Shown: positions 1-8,795, counted from the first letter of the stretch. The stretch is 64,000 nt of DNA from Halomonas sp. YLGW01 (GCF_014840935.1 NZ_CP062005.1:2604001-2668000); one strand, 5' to 3'. The notes: generated from the sequence alone by a model not told the origin. A program made the numbers and translations.

Positions 1-563
1 GCGCAGCCGATCGGCAGGATGACGGTGGTGTCCACGCCCTTCTGGGCGCTGGCCACGGTGGTGTTGACGGCCAGTGCCAGCGGCAGGCCGAGCGCCACCA
101 CCAGCCCCAGCGGGTTGCCCTGCCCTACCTCACCGGCCGCCATCAGGCAGGCACCGGCCACGCACAGCACAATGATGCCCCAGGTCTGGCGGCGCAGCCG
201 CTGGCCGAAAAGTAGAAGGCCGATCAGCCCGGCGATCAACGGCGCCAGATTCTGGATCACCAGCACGTTGCCGGCGGCGGTCAGGCGATTGGCAGCGACG
301 AAGCTCCAGCCCCCGCAGGCGAAGGCCAGCGGACACCAGAGCGCCGCCGGGCCGCAGGCGCGCACCGCGTCCGGCAGCCTGCGTCCGTAGCGCAACAGGG
401 CCACCAGGCCGAGCACCAGGCACAACAGCAGCGCCCGCCAGAACATGAAGGTGGCCACCTCGACCTCGGTGTCCTTGACGAAGAGCGCGTCCGGCGACAG
501 CAGCAGCACCCCCGCCCCGGTGATCAGGTAGCCGCGCAATCGCCACGACAGTCGTTGCCACAT
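1..563 (-). CDS. DMT/EamA family transporter (3' end beyond window)
   Basis: Inner-membrane drug/metabolite-type transporter, read leftward and cut by the window edge: 187 codons are visible and no stop is reached. The visible protein begins MWQRLSWRLRGYLITGAG and shows at least five hydrophobic helices, including the pattern NVLVIQNLAPLIAGLIGLLLFGQ, typical of the first EamA repeat. The ATG at 563 is preceded by a GGAGGTGG-type ribosome site; a GTG at 570 opens a different frame that I regard as a shadow. The substrate cannot be told from sequence. The family call is firm; the function beyond an exporter or permease is open. Confidence 0.75.
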   Translation of the reverse strand, partial: MWQRLSWRLRGYLITGAGVLLLSPDALFVKDTEVEVATFMFWRALLLCLVLGLVALLRYGRRLPDAVRACGPAALWCPLAFACGGWSFVAANRLTAAGNVLVIQNLAPLIAGLIGLLLFGQRLRRQTWGIIVLCVAGACLMAAGEVGQGNPLGLVVALGLPLALAVNTTVASAQKGVDTTVILPIGC

Positions 564-622
564 CCTCCACCTCCGATCAGCCGCGCCAGCCAGGCCGTGG
601 CGCCACTTTAGAAAACACATAC

Positions 623-655
623 AAAAACGCAGGCCGGGGAATCCCCGGCCTGCGT
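623..655 (-). terminator. Rho-independent terminator of deaD
   Basis: A perfect 13-bp inverted repeat (627-639 with 643-655) with a 3-base loop, followed on the minus strand by a run of T (complement of 623-626). It lies about 90 bp downstream of the deaD stop codon, in the correct orientation. Confidence 0.85.
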
Positions 656-747
656 GATTACTGCCTGGCGCATCGACTATCCGACAGCGGCTAGCGTGGC
701 GCCATCACCCTTTGGTACCAGGGTGTGCCTGTCTCGTGATTAAGTGC

Positions 748-2445
748 TCAGGCCTGCGAACGGCGACGCACGGGGGCGTCGTCGTTGTTGCGACGGCGCG
801 GTGCGCGCTCCGGCGCGCCGCTGTCTTCGCTGATCTCCAGCGGACGGCCACCGACCTTGGCGCGGGCCATCTTGCTGAGGATGCTGGCCGGCAGGCTGCT
901 CGGCAGCTCGACCACGGAGAAGGCGTTGCGAATATCGATGCGACCGATGCGGGCGCCTTCGATGCCACCTTCGTTGGCCAGGGCGCCGACCAGCTGGCCC
1001 GGCTTGACGCCATCCTTGTGACCGACGGCGACGCGGTAGCGGGTCATGCCCTCGCGCGGAGCGCTGTCACGACGCTTCGGCTTGCCATCACGGCTGTTGC
1101 GATCGTTGCGCTCCTTCGGTGCCTGCATGCGACCGATCGGTGCTTCGTCGGCGCGAGCCATGGCGGCGAAGGCACAGGCCAGCTCGACCGGGTCATGGCC
1201 TTCAGCGACCAGGCGCTCGACCAGCGTACGCTGCTCGTCGCTGCCGGCGGTCAGGGTGCCGACCACACGCTGATGGAAGATCTCGTCGCGATGGGCGCGA
1301 ATGGCGGCCTCGTCGGGCAGCGGCATGTCGCTCAGATGCTGGCCGGTGGCCTGCTCGATCCAGCGCACCTTGCGGGTCTCGCGGAAGCCAACGAAGGTGA
1401 TGGCTACGCCGCTACGACCGGCACGACCGGTACGGCCGATGCGGTGGGTGTAGGCCTCGGAATCCTGCGGCAGGTCATAGTTGATGACGTGGGTGATACG
1501 CGGCACGTCGAGGCCGCGAGCGGCCACGTCGGTTGCGATCAGCACGTCGACCTTGCCGCGCTTGAGGCGCGTGATGGTGCGCTCGCGCAGGCTCTGGTCT
1601 AGATCACCGGACAGGCCAGCGGCGTTGACGCCGCGTGCGGTCAGCTGCTCCACCAGGGTGGTGCAGGCGGCACGGGTCCGCACGAAGACGATGGCACCAT
1701 CGACCGGCTCGACCTCGAGAATGCGCGACAGCGCCTCGAGCTTGGCACCGCCTTCGACGCGCACCATGCGCTGGTCGATGCTGTCAGCGGTACCCTGAGC
1801 GGCCTCGATGGTCACCTTGACCGGGTCGACCAGGTAGCGATTGACGATACGCTCGATCTCGGTCGGCAGGGTCGCGGAGAAGAACACCCGCTGAGCGTCT
1901 TTCGGGGTATCGGCGACGACACGCTTGACGTCATCGATGAAGCCCATGCGCAGCATCTCGTCGGCTTCGTCGAGCACCAGGGCGGACAGGCCGTCGAGCT
2001 TCAGGCTGCCACGATCCAGGTGATCGATGATGCGGCCGGGGGTGCCGACCACGACCTGGGCGCCACGCTTCAGGGCACCCAGCTGCTCACGGTATTCCTG
2101 GCCACCACAAAGGGTCGCGACCTGCAGGCCCTGCAGGTTCTGGCCGTACTTGCTGAAGGACACAGCGACCTGCTGAGCCAGCTCACGGGTCGGCGCCATC
2201 ACCAGCACCTGGGGCTCGCGACGGGCGAGGTCAACACGCGACAGAATCGGCAGGGCAAAGGCAGCGGTCTTGCCGGTACCGGTCTGAGCCTGGCCGATCA
2301 TGTCACGGCCTTCGAGCAGGGCAGGAATGGTCTGCGCCTGAATCGGAGAAGGAGTTTCGTAGCCCAGGGTTTCGAGGGCAGTCAGCACGGCAGGCAGCAG
2401 TGCCAGTTCGCCGAAGCTCGGCGAGGCGACAGAAGTCGAGGTCAT
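748..2445 (-). CDS. deaD: DEAD-box ATP-dependent RNA helicase DeaD/CsdA
   Basis: ATP-dependent RNA helicase of the DeaD/CsdA type, acting in ribosome assembly and RNA decay, especially in the cold (family knowledge). The 565-aa protein shows the Q motif (F11, GYETPSPIQ ending at 36), Walker A AQTGTGKT (53-60), PTRELA, the DEAD box in VLDEADEM, SAT, and HRIGRTGRAGR. A charged linker of about 40 residues leads to a C-terminal DbpA-type RNA-binding domain and a short basic tail (APRRRNNDDAPVRRR). I chose the ATG at 2445, with AAGGTG 7 bases upstream, over the TTG one codon earlier. It stands alone, with a strong terminator downstream and a long untranslated region upstream. Confidence 0.95.
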   Translation of the reverse strand: MTSTSVASPSFGELALLPAVLTALETLGYETPSPIQAQTIPALLEGRDMIGQAQTGTGKTAAFALPILSRVDLARREPQVLVMAPTRELAQQVAVSFSKYGQNLQGLQVATLCGGQEYREQLGALKRGAQVVVGTPGRIIDHLDRGSLKLDGLSALVLDEADEMLRMGFIDDVKRVVADTPKDAQRVFFSATLPTEIERIVNRYLVDPVKVTIEAAQGTADSIDQRMVRVEGGAKLEALSRILEVEPVDGAIVFVRTRAACTTLVEQLTARGVNAAGLSGDLDQSLRERTITRLKRGKVDVLIATDVAARGLDVPRITHVINYDLPQDSEAYTHRIGRTGRAGRSGVAITFVGFRETRKVRWIEQATGQHLSDMPLPDEAAIRAHRDEIFHQRVVGTLTAGSDEQRTLVERLVAEGHDPVELACAFAAMARADEAPIGRMQAPKERNDRNSRDGKPKRRDSAPREGMTRYRVAVGHKDGVKPGQLVGALANEGGIEGARIGRIDIRNAFSVVELPSSLPASILSKMARAKVGGRPLEISEDSGAPERAPRRRNNDDAPVRRRSQA

Positions 2446-2979
2446 CAATCACACCTTGGTAGGCCGGTCAGTACCGGCAACAGAGTTTGGTGGCGTCCCC
2501 GACCCGAAACACGCAATAGCACAGGATCCACGAAGGGCCTGTAGGGTCGAATGCGAGCCACCCCATGTCGGGGCTGGCTCGGGGCGGAGTCTGGGACGCC
2601 GGTCGCACCTGGCATTCGGTTCGCGTCGTAACACGGGCATGGCCCGGATCAAACGAGCTTCGAACAAGCACGGGGGCCTGCCGGAAACTCTCGGCGAACC
2701 GCTGTGGCGACCTTACGCGCCTTGCCATCGGGCAGTGGGCGCTCCATCTACAAATCCAGGCGCACTGGGCGAGGCCTTGGGCCTGCCCCGGGCGAACACT
2801 TGGCGAGCCCGGTCACAGCGCTTGGTCGCGGATCATCGCGCCTGGCGTCTTGCGAAAGCTTGCCATCCCAACCTAATGAGGCGGGTGCAATTCGTCATGA
2901 TGGTGGGGGTCAACACATGCGAGGAGAGCGCATGCTATCATCGCGCTCCTTGCCATGCCAGCCTTTTCGGGAGCCGTGA
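2446..2979. other. 534-bp intergenic region between deaD and the UPF0178 gene
   Basis: No convincing gene. Several open frames cross it but lack family resemblance and run out of frame into the UPF0178 gene. The region must hold divergent promoters. Its size and GC-rich inverted segments would suit a long structured 5' leader for deaD, as reported for csdA in Escherichia coli, but I could not identify a defined element. A weak -10-like TATCAT lies near 2936, ahead of the rightward gene. Confidence 0.4.
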
Positions 2980-3429
2980 ATGCCTAGCCTGTGGGTCGAT
3001 GCCGATGCCTGCCCGCGTGTCGCACGCGAGATCATCGTGCGTGCCGCCGAACGCACCCAGACGCCGACCTGGTTCGTCGCCAACCACCAAGTACCGCTGC
3101 CGGCCTCGCCCTGGGTCAAGCCGCTTTCGGTGGCGAGTGGCTTCGATGCCGCCGATGACGAGATCGTGCGCCGCCTGACACCCGGCGACCTGCTGATCAC
3201 CGCCGACCTGCCGCTGGCCCAGGAGGCCATCGACAAGGGTGCTGCAGTGATGACCAACCGGGGCGAGACCCTGGATCGCAGCAATATCCGCGCTCGGGTA
3301 CAGATGAGGGATTTCATGGAGACGATGCGCTCCAGCGGCGAGCATACCGGCGGCCCCAAGGGCTACTCCGATGTCGATCGCCGAGAGTTCGCCAATGCCC
3401 TGGACCGCTGGCTGGCCAAGAACGCCTGA
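2980..3429 (+). CDS. UPF0178 (DUF188, YaiI/YqxD) family protein
   Basis: A 149-aa cytosolic protein of the UPF0178 family, beginning MPSLWVDADACPRVAREII. The conserved N-terminal DADACP segment, the acidic patch in GFDAADDEIVRRLTPGDLLITADLPLA, and the NRGE and FMETMRSSGEHTGGP stretches are all present, and length is normal for the family. PIN-like nuclease folds have similar acidic clusters, but no activity is established. It is a single gene. Its 3' end is repeated in decayed form directly downstream. Confidence 0.9.
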   Translation: MPSLWVDADACPRVAREIIVRAAERTQTPTWFVANHQVPLPASPWVKPLSVASGFDAADDEIVRRLTPGDLLITADLPLAQEAIDKGAAVMTNRGETLDRSNIRARVQMRDFMETMRSSGEHTGGPKGYSDVDRREFANALDRWLAKNA

Positions 3430-3475
3430 GCAGGTCGCCTCTTACAGATTCGGCGCACACAAGGACAGGCATGGG

Positions 3476-3595
3476 AGCGCACTCCAGCCGCGAGCACACC
3501 GGCGGCCCCAAGGGGCTCTCTCATAGGACTGCCGGGACGTGGATCGCCGAGAGTTCGCCAATGCCCTGGACCGCTGGCTGGCCAAGAACGTCTAG
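3476..3595 (+). pseudogene. Decayed duplicate of the 3' end of the UPF0178 gene
   Basis: About 120 bases that repeat the last third of the preceding gene (3325-3429). The stretch 3542-3590 matches 3376-3424 without a mismatch over 49 bp, and a 17-bp block around the HTGGPK codons also matches. The middle has small insertions and substitutions that break the frame, and the copy ends in TAG. No start codon or ribosome site serves it. It looks like a tandem partial duplication now decaying. Confidence 0.85.
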
Positions 3596-3628
3596 CCCCT
3601 CTCGACGCAGACTCCGACCAGCACCATG

Positions 3629-3653
3629 AAGCCTCCTGAAGACAGGAGGCTTT
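3629..3653. terminator. Hairpin terminator between convergent genes
   Basis: A 9-bp perfect stem (3629-3637 with 3644-3652), six-base loop, then TTTCT-like sequence on the plus strand. It is placed to end transcription of the UPF0178 gene and probably the glutathione transferase gene approaching from the right. Confidence 0.7.
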
Positions 3654-3670
3654 CTAATGACGCCAACTTG

Positions 3671-4678
3671 CTATGCCGGCTTACGGCGAACGCCCTGACC
3701 CGGCAGGCGCTCACGGTCGTGGGGGCGCTCGAGATCGAGGGCGGGGCCCTTGGGCACGATACGGGTCGGGTTGATGGTGTCGTGGCTGTAATAGTAGTGG
3801 CGCTTGATGTGATCCATGTTCACCGTCTCCCTGATGCCCGGCCACTGATAAAGCTCGCGGAGATAGTGCGAGAGGTTCGGGTAGTCCTCGATGCGCCGGA
3901 TATTGCACTTGAAGTGGCCGTGATAGACGGCATCGAAGCGGATGAGGGTGGTGAACAGGCGAATATCGGCCTCGGTCAGCCACTCGCCGGCCAGGTAGCG
4001 ATGCTCACCGAGCCGCGCCTCCATACGGTCGAGAGACTCGAACAGCGCGGTGACATGCTTCTCGTAGACGGCCTGATCGGTGGCGAAGCCTGTCTTGTAG
4101 ACGCCGTTGTTGATGTGGTCGTAGACATCGGCGTTGATCGTGTCGATGGTCTCGCGCAGATCGGCAGGGTAGAAGTCCAGGCGATTGCCGGTGATGCCGT
4201 CGAAGGCATCGTTGAACATGCGCAGCAAATCGGCGGATTCATTGCTGACGATGTTGCCGGCCTGCTTGTCCCAGAGAGCCGGGACTGTGACGCGGCCCGT
4301 GTAGTGCGGGTCGGTCAGGGTATAGAGCTCCCGATGGTAGTGCGCCCCATTGATCGGATCGCCACTCGAGCCCTCGTCCTGGTGATAGCTCCAGCCCTGA
4401 TCGAGCATCAGCGGGCTGACGTGGGAGCTGCCGATCAGGTCATCGAGCCCCTTCAGGCGACGCAGAATCAGGGCACGATGTGCCCAGGGGCAGGCCAGCG
4501 AGACATAGAGATGGTAGCGGCCGGCCTCGGCGGGGCGCCCCGGCTGGCCATCCGGGCCTTCGCCGCCACCGGCGGTCACCCAGTCGCGCAGCTTGGCCGA
4601 CTCGCGGACAAACTCGCCGCCATGCTTCTTAGTGTCATACCACTGGTCGTGCCACTTGCCGTCGATCAACAGGCCCAT
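3671..4678 (-). CDS. yqjG: Glutathionyl-hydroquinone reductase (YqjG/ECM4-type glutathione S-transferase)
   Basis: A Xi-class glutathione transferase that reduces glutathionyl-hydroquinones with glutathione in the cytosol (family knowledge). The 335-aa protein carries the diagnostic CPWAHR motif with the catalytic cysteine at residue 63, the same position as in E. coli YqjG. The family-typical RVTVPALWDK and IVSNESADLLRM segments follow, then the C-terminal helical domain (YLAGEWLTEADIRLF). Length fits the family. It sits 106 bp from the stop of a LysR gene on the same strand, and the gap holds a LysR-type palindrome also present in front of that lysR gene, which suggests control by it. Confidence 0.93.
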   Translation of the reverse strand: MGLLIDGKWHDQWYDTKKHGGEFVRESAKLRDWVTAGGGEGPDGQPGRPAEAGRYHLYVSLACPWAHRALILRRLKGLDDLIGSSHVSPLMLDQGWSYHQDEGSSGDPINGAHYHRELYTLTDPHYTGRVTVPALWDKQAGNIVSNESADLLRMFNDAFDGITGNRLDFYPADLRETIDTINADVYDHINNGVYKTGFATDQAVYEKHVTALFESLDRMEARLGEHRYLAGEWLTEADIRLFTTLIRFDAVYHGHFKCNIRRIEDYPNLSHYLRELYQWPGIRETVNMDHIKRHYYYSHDTINPTRIVPKGPALDLERPHDRERLPGQGVRRKPA

Positions 4679-4768
4679 ATGCCCTCCTCAAAGATGGAAG
4701 ATTCATCCTATGGAGCGAGAGCCTACGCCCATTTCTTCGACGCTCAAGCGCGTATTTTCCGGCATTTC

Positions 4769-4785
4769 ATTCGATCAGATCGAAT
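4769..4785. promoter_or_regulatory. Palindromic LysR-type operator upstream of yqjG
   Basis: ATTCGAT-CAG-ATCGAAT is a perfect 7-bp dyad and contains TTCGA-N5-TCGAA (a T-N11-A core). It continues into CATTT, exactly as the site at 5691-5705 does. It lies about 90 bp upstream of the yqjG start, overlapping the last base of the lysR stop codon. Confidence 0.6.
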
Positions 4786-5690
4786 CATTTCGGCGAGACC
4801 ACCGCCTCCCACTCCCTCACCGACTGCATCAGCGCCGCGGCCAAGGCACGGGTTGCCGGCCCCGCCCGGTCACGATCGCGATGGATCAGCTGGATCGGCA
4901 CCTGGCGATGACCACCGACGATCAGCGGCAAAGGCACCAGTTGCCCGCTCGCCAGCGCATCCTGGATCAGCGTCTCCGGCAGCCAGGCGAAGCCCAGGCC
5001 CCGCTTGAGCATGTCCACCGAGGTGCCCAGGTGGCTGACCGTCCAGCGCTGCTCGGCCTTCAGCCAGCCCGAATCCATGGTCTCGCGCTGCGCCGAATCA
5101 CGCACCACCAGCTGGCGATGCTGCACCAGGTCCCGCAGGTCCAACGGCCGCTCCAGCCGGTGCAGGGCATGTTCGGGATGAGCCACGGCCACGAAGGTCA
5201 GGGTCGTCAGCGGCTCGCCGAGGAAGCCCTGCGCCGCCAAGCCCGAGACGACCAGATCGGCCCGGCCGTCGTAGAGCATCTCGACCCCGCCGTTTAGTAC
5301 GGTCTCGTGCAGCTGCACGCGTACGTGAGGAAAGGCGGCCGAGAAACGCTGCAAGGCCTGCGCCAGCGCCTCCGGCGGGAAGATCTGATCGATGGCCAGT
5401 ACCACCTCGGCCTCGAGCCCCTCGGCGAGGCTGTCGGCGACGTCCTCCAGCGCCTCAGCGTTCTCGATCAGCTGGCGAGCCCGGCGCAGCAGCATCTCGC
5501 CGGCCTCGGTGAGCCGCACGTTGCGCCCCACCGGCTCCATCACCTTGACGCCTAGCTGCTCCTCGAGCTTGTGCACGGCGTGATTGAGCGTGGAAGGGCT
5601 CTTGTGCACGACCTGAGAGGCACGGGCAAAGCCGCCGTGATCGACAACCGCGGCCAGCATCCGCCACTGAGCCAGCGTCACTCGAGACAT
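4785..5690 (-). CDS. LysR family transcriptional regulator
   Basis: A 301-aa LysR-type regulator. The N-terminal winged helix-turn-helix covers about residues 1-62 (LAQWRMLAAVVDHGGFARASQVVHKS), followed by the effector-binding domain from about 90 (VVLAIDQIFPPEAL). It is divergent to the pirin gene and followed on the same strand by yqjG. One TTCGA-N5-TCGAA site begins directly after its start codon in the divergent gap and a second lies in front of yqjG, so autorepression plus control of pirin and yqjG is a reasonable inference. The inducer is unknown; quinones or electrophiles would suit the neighbours. Confidence 0.9.
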   Translation of the reverse strand: MSRVTLAQWRMLAAVVDHGGFARASQVVHKSPSTLNHAVHKLEEQLGVKVMEPVGRNVRLTEAGEMLLRRARQLIENAEALEDVADSLAEGLEAEVVLAIDQIFPPEALAQALQRFSAAFPHVRVQLHETVLNGGVEMLYDGRADLVVSGLAAQGFLGEPLTTLTFVAVAHPEHALHRLERPLDLRDLVQHRQLVVRDSAQRETMDSGWLKAEQRWTVSHLGTSVDMLKRGLGFAWLPETLIQDALASGQLVPLPLIVGGHRQVPIQLIHRDRDRAGPATRALAAALMQSVREWEAVVSPK

Positions 5691-5705
5691 TTCGATTTCC
5701 TCGAA
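5691..5705. promoter_or_regulatory. LysR-type operator in the lysR-pirin gap
   Basis: TTCGATTTCCTCGAA, an inverted repeat TTCGA-N5-TCGAA with a T-N11-A core, followed by TCATTT. It matches the site at 4769-4785 in arms, spacing and right flank. It abuts the lysR initiation codon and lies 91 bp upstream of the pirin start. Confidence 0.6.
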
Positions 5706-5795
5706 TCATTTGAGCAAAACTATGCGCTATCGTTGCGCTGGGTGCATGATCAACAATCTCCGCCATCAACACCACCCCCTGATAGAGGATGGCTC

Positions 5796-6650
5796 ATGAA
5801 CACCACCTCAGAACGCATCACCCGACGCATCCAGCGCCGCCTCACCGCTCAGCCCAGCCAGGACGGCGACGGCGTCAAGATCAAGCGCCTACATGACTTC
5901 GGCGGCGGCATAGATCCTTTTCTGATGCTCGACGAACTGGGCTCGGACCAGCCGGACGACTACATCGGCGGCTTCCCGCCCCACCCGCACCGCGGCATCC
6001 AGACCCTGACCTACGTGATCCACGGGGGCCTGACTCATGAAGATCATCTGGGCCATGCAAGCACCATCGCGGCCGGGGACGCCCAGTGGATGCACACCGG
6101 GCGAGGCATCATTCACTCGGAGATGCCGCTCACCGACCAACAGGGGCTGCATGCCTTTCAGCTGTGGCTGAACCTGCCCCGTCGCGACAAGCTGAGTCCC
6201 GCCACCTACCGGGATGTGAAGGCCACCGAGATGCCACAGCTGACCGAGGGCGGCGCGCACCTCATCGCGTTGGGCGGGTACTGGCAGGCCAGCGGCGGCG
6301 AGGCCATCGAGGGCCCGCTGACGGCCCTGGCCGGCCAGGGTGCGGTGGCCCACCTGTTACTGGAGGCAGGGGCGTCGCTTGAGCTCAACGCAAAGGCGCC
6401 CACCCTGCTGGCCTATGTCTTCGAGGGTACACTCACGATCGCCGGCGAGACCGTCGGCGCCGGAGAGTTGGTCCGCCTGAGCGAGGGAGACCGGCTGGTG
6501 CTGTCGAGCAACAGCGGCACTCAGGGCCTGCTGCTGGCCGGCACCCCTCACCACGAGCCGATCGCTCACTACGGCCCCTTCGTGATGAATACGGAGGCGG
6601 AGCTTCAGCAGGCGTTGCGCGACTACCGGGACGGTACCCTGACCGGCTGA
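5796..6650 (+). CDS. Pirin family protein
   Basis: A 284-aa bicupin of the pirin family; some members are quercetin dioxygenases or redox-sensing cofactors. Metal-ligand histidines are visible in PPHPHRGIQTLTYV and in the GLTHEDH segment, and the DAQWMHTGRGIIHSEMP block and the C-terminal cupin (YVFEGTLTIAGE) are typical. The ATG at 5796, with AGAGGAT five bases upstream, is preferred; the open frame extends upstream through the lysR promoter without support. It is divergent to the LysR regulator and probably under its control. Confidence 0.9.
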   Translation: MNTTSERITRRIQRRLTAQPSQDGDGVKIKRLHDFGGGIDPFLMLDELGSDQPDDYIGGFPPHPHRGIQTLTYVIHGGLTHEDHLGHASTIAAGDAQWMHTGRGIIHSEMPLTDQQGLHAFQLWLNLPRRDKLSPATYRDVKATEMPQLTEGGAHLIALGGYWQASGGEAIEGPLTALAGQGAVAHLLLEAGASLELNAKAPTLLAYVFEGTLTIAGETVGAGELVRLSEGDRLVLSSNSGTQGLLLAGTPHHEPIAHYGPFVMNTEAELQQALRDYRDGTLTG

Positions 6651-6887
6651 TCCCCGGCTCGGATCGGGCCCGCGGCAGTGCCAGAGCTTTATCGGGAACT
6701 TCTGAGCAAAACAGCGTTAATTTTCTGGCATGCTGCGCCTTTTATGACGACACTTTCCAGACCCTGTTTAGGCTGGCGCATGTCGCGACTAGCTGTACAT
6801 TCTTACAGACTAGGCAGCTAATACGCCATGGGGTAAGGTTCTGATGCCTTTTTATATCCATTTGATCCTTACTGGCCCTTATCCACT

Positions 6888-8597
6888 ATGTTGCGAATCC
6901 TTCATTCGCTACCGCGCACGCACAAGTTTCTCTTGTTACCCGTCGCCACGATGGTCACCGTGCTGGGCGCGCAGCAACTTTACACCGCCGTATCGGCGTC
7001 GGACGACGGCGCAGGTGATGGCGAATTTACCGTCATCGAGGCGCCCATCGGCGCATCCGCCACCGCCCAGGTCGCTCGGGCGGCTTCTTCCGGCGAGATG
7101 CCCGAGCGGACGCGCCCCTCACTACGCAGCGACGAGGAAGGCTATGTCCCCCTCGCCGATCTTCGGGCACAGGAAGTCGTCGACATCAACTTCCTGGCCA
7201 AGGCCCATGCCGACGCGCCGGCCGCCGCCCCCCGCCTGATCCCCCAGGAGAGCACCGGCCGCACCGCCGATGATTCCGCCGGGCTCGTTGCCGGCGAACC
7301 GCCAAGCCTCGACCCCGACGTGCTTCAGCTGGCCAGCCACCTGGCCGACCTCAACCTCGATGCGGCCGCCGAGGACGGCACCTCCTACGAGGATTTCTCC
7401 GCCGATCCGTTGTGGCTGGTCGATGACGACCCGTCGCTGGAGGCGGAGATCGTCGCTCACCAGACCTTCGTGCCCCAGTGGGAAACCTACACCGTGCAGT
7501 CCGGCGACACCTTCGCCGTGCTCGCCGAGCGCACCCTGGGCCTGGGCTACAGCGAGGTCATGCAACTACTCGACGCCCTGCCGGACAAGAACGTACTGAC
7601 TCGCTGGCGCGTCGGCCAGAACTTCGACTATCAGGTGGACCAGAACGGGGAACTACTCGCGCTGCGCATCATGAAGAACGCCCGCAGCGGCTACCTGATC
7701 GAACGCACCAACACCGACCAGCAGGCCTTCGAGATCGCCGACATAGAGAAGGCCGGCGAGGCAACTCAACGCCTGTTCGCGGGCACCGTGAACGGCAGCT
7801 TCGCGCGCTCGGCACAGTCCACCGGCCTGACCTCCAGCGAGGTCGCCGAACTGACGAACGTGTTGTCCAAGAAGCTCGACTTCCGCCGCGACACGCGGCG
7901 TGGCGACAACTTCCAGGTCCTGATCGAATCCGACATCATCGACGGCCAGAGCCTCGACTCACGCATTCTAGCGGTACGCTATCAAGGCGCGCGGATGGAT
8001 CTGACGGTGCTGCGCAACAGCACCGATAACCGCTTCTATACCCCGGACGGCCATAGCCTGGACCCGGCCTTCAACCGCTACCCCTTCAGGGGTCATTACC
8101 GGAAGAGCTCGTCGTTCAACCTGCGCCGCAAGCACCCGATCACCGGCCGCATCAGCCCCCACTACGGCACCGACTTCGCCATGCCCACCGGATCCGCGGT
8201 GCGCGCGCCGGCGGACGGTCGCGTGGTCAAGTCCGCGTATCATCGCCTGGCGGGCAACTACCTGGTGGTACGCCACGACAACGGCTACAAGACCCGCTAC
8301 CTGCACCTCTCCAAGCGCCTGGTCAGCGAGGGTGAACGCGTCACCATGGGCGAGCGCATCGCGCTGTCCGGCAATACCGGGCGCAGCACCGGCGCCCACC
8401 TGCACTACGAGGTGATCGTCAACGGCAACCGGGTCGACGCCATGCGCGTCGACCTGCCGGAGAATCAGAGCCTCTCCGGCAATGCCCTGGCGGCCTTCCA
8501 GCGTGAGGCCGAACCGCTGCTGGCTCGCCTGGAAAACAGCGACGACAGCACCGCCATCGCCCAGGCCCAGCCCGTCCAGGGCGCCGACGACAGCTGA
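6888..8597 (+). CDS. mepM: M23 family peptidoglycan DD-metalloendopeptidase (MepM-like)
   Basis: A cell-wall hydrolase that cleaves peptide cross-links during envelope growth (family knowledge). The 569-aa protein has an N-terminal membrane anchor (about residues 14-34, FLLLPVATMVTVLGAQQLY) and a long acidic, low-complexity periplasmic linker. An OapA/LysM-like domain follows near 200-245 (TYTVQSGDTFAVLAERTLG). The C-terminal M23 domain shows HYGTDFAMP (zinc ligands H425 and D429) and HLHYE (about 504-508). It is longer than E. coli MepM (440 aa), mainly because of the linker. It is monocistronic, with about 240 bp of untranslated sequence in front. Confidence 0.92.
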   Translation: MLRILHSLPRTHKFLLLPVATMVTVLGAQQLYTAVSASDDGAGDGEFTVIEAPIGASATAQVARAASSGEMPERTRPSLRSDEEGYVPLADLRAQEVVDINFLAKAHADAPAAAPRLIPQESTGRTADDSAGLVAGEPPSLDPDVLQLASHLADLNLDAAAEDGTSYEDFSADPLWLVDDDPSLEAEIVAHQTFVPQWETYTVQSGDTFAVLAERTLGLGYSEVMQLLDALPDKNVLTRWRVGQNFDYQVDQNGELLALRIMKNARSGYLIERTNTDQQAFEIADIEKAGEATQRLFAGTVNGSFARSAQSTGLTSSEVAELTNVLSKKLDFRRDTRRGDNFQVLIESDIIDGQSLDSRILAVRYQGARMDLTVLRNSTDNRFYTPDGHSLDPAFNRYPFRGHYRKSSSFNLRRKHPITGRISPHYGTDFAMPTGSAVRAPADGRVVKSAYHRLAGNYLVVRHDNGYKTRYLHLSKRLVSEGERVTMGERIALSGNTGRSTGAHLHYEVIVNGNRVDAMRVDLPENQSLSGNALAAFQREAEPLLARLENSDDSTAIAQAQPVQGADDS

Positions 8598-8632
8598 CCC
8601 GACACCATCAGCCCGAGGCAAGCAAGCCTCAT

Positions 8633-8667
8633 GACGCCCTGCCCCAGCACCGCTGCGGCGGGGCGTC
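8633..8667 (+). terminator. Possible terminator of the M23 peptidase gene
   Basis: An 11-bp near-perfect stem (GACGCCCTGCC with GGCGGGGCGTC, one mismatch) about 35 bp after the stop codon, followed only by TTG. The T tail is weak, so efficiency is doubtful. Confidence 0.5.
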
Positions 8668-8702
8668 TTGATGACGGGGCCTGTCTTGTGGCACTCACTG
8701 CC

Positions 8703-8795
8703 CTTCGAGCCCGGACTTCGAGCCCGGCACCCGTTACCCGTCACCGCCCCTCGGCTCCCTCTTCAGCCCTGTCGTCAGCCCTGTCGTCAGCCCTG
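8703..8795. repeat. Short tandem repeats in the intergenic region
   Basis: Two copies of CTTCGAGCCCGG (8703-8714 and 8716-8727), then CAGCCCTGTCGT at 8764-8775 and 8776-8787 with a partial third copy to 8795. No gene is visible between 8598 and about 8990. The GC-rich repeat part gives way to an AT-rich stretch from about 8930 that leads into the transporter promoter. Confidence 0.6.

Noticed and set aside
130-570. Minus-strand frame of 146 codons at the left edge
   Set aside because: It overlaps the DMT transporter in another frame and is arginine/glycine-rich; the hydrophobic frame from 563 is the real one.
2456-3178. Open frame of 240 codons in the deaD-UPF0178 gap
   Set aside because: It runs into the UPF0178 gene in another frame, has no ribosome site and no protein-like motifs.
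3626-5008. Open frame of 460 codons antisense to yqjG and the LysR gene
   Set aside because: It crosses two supported genes and their operator; a shadow.
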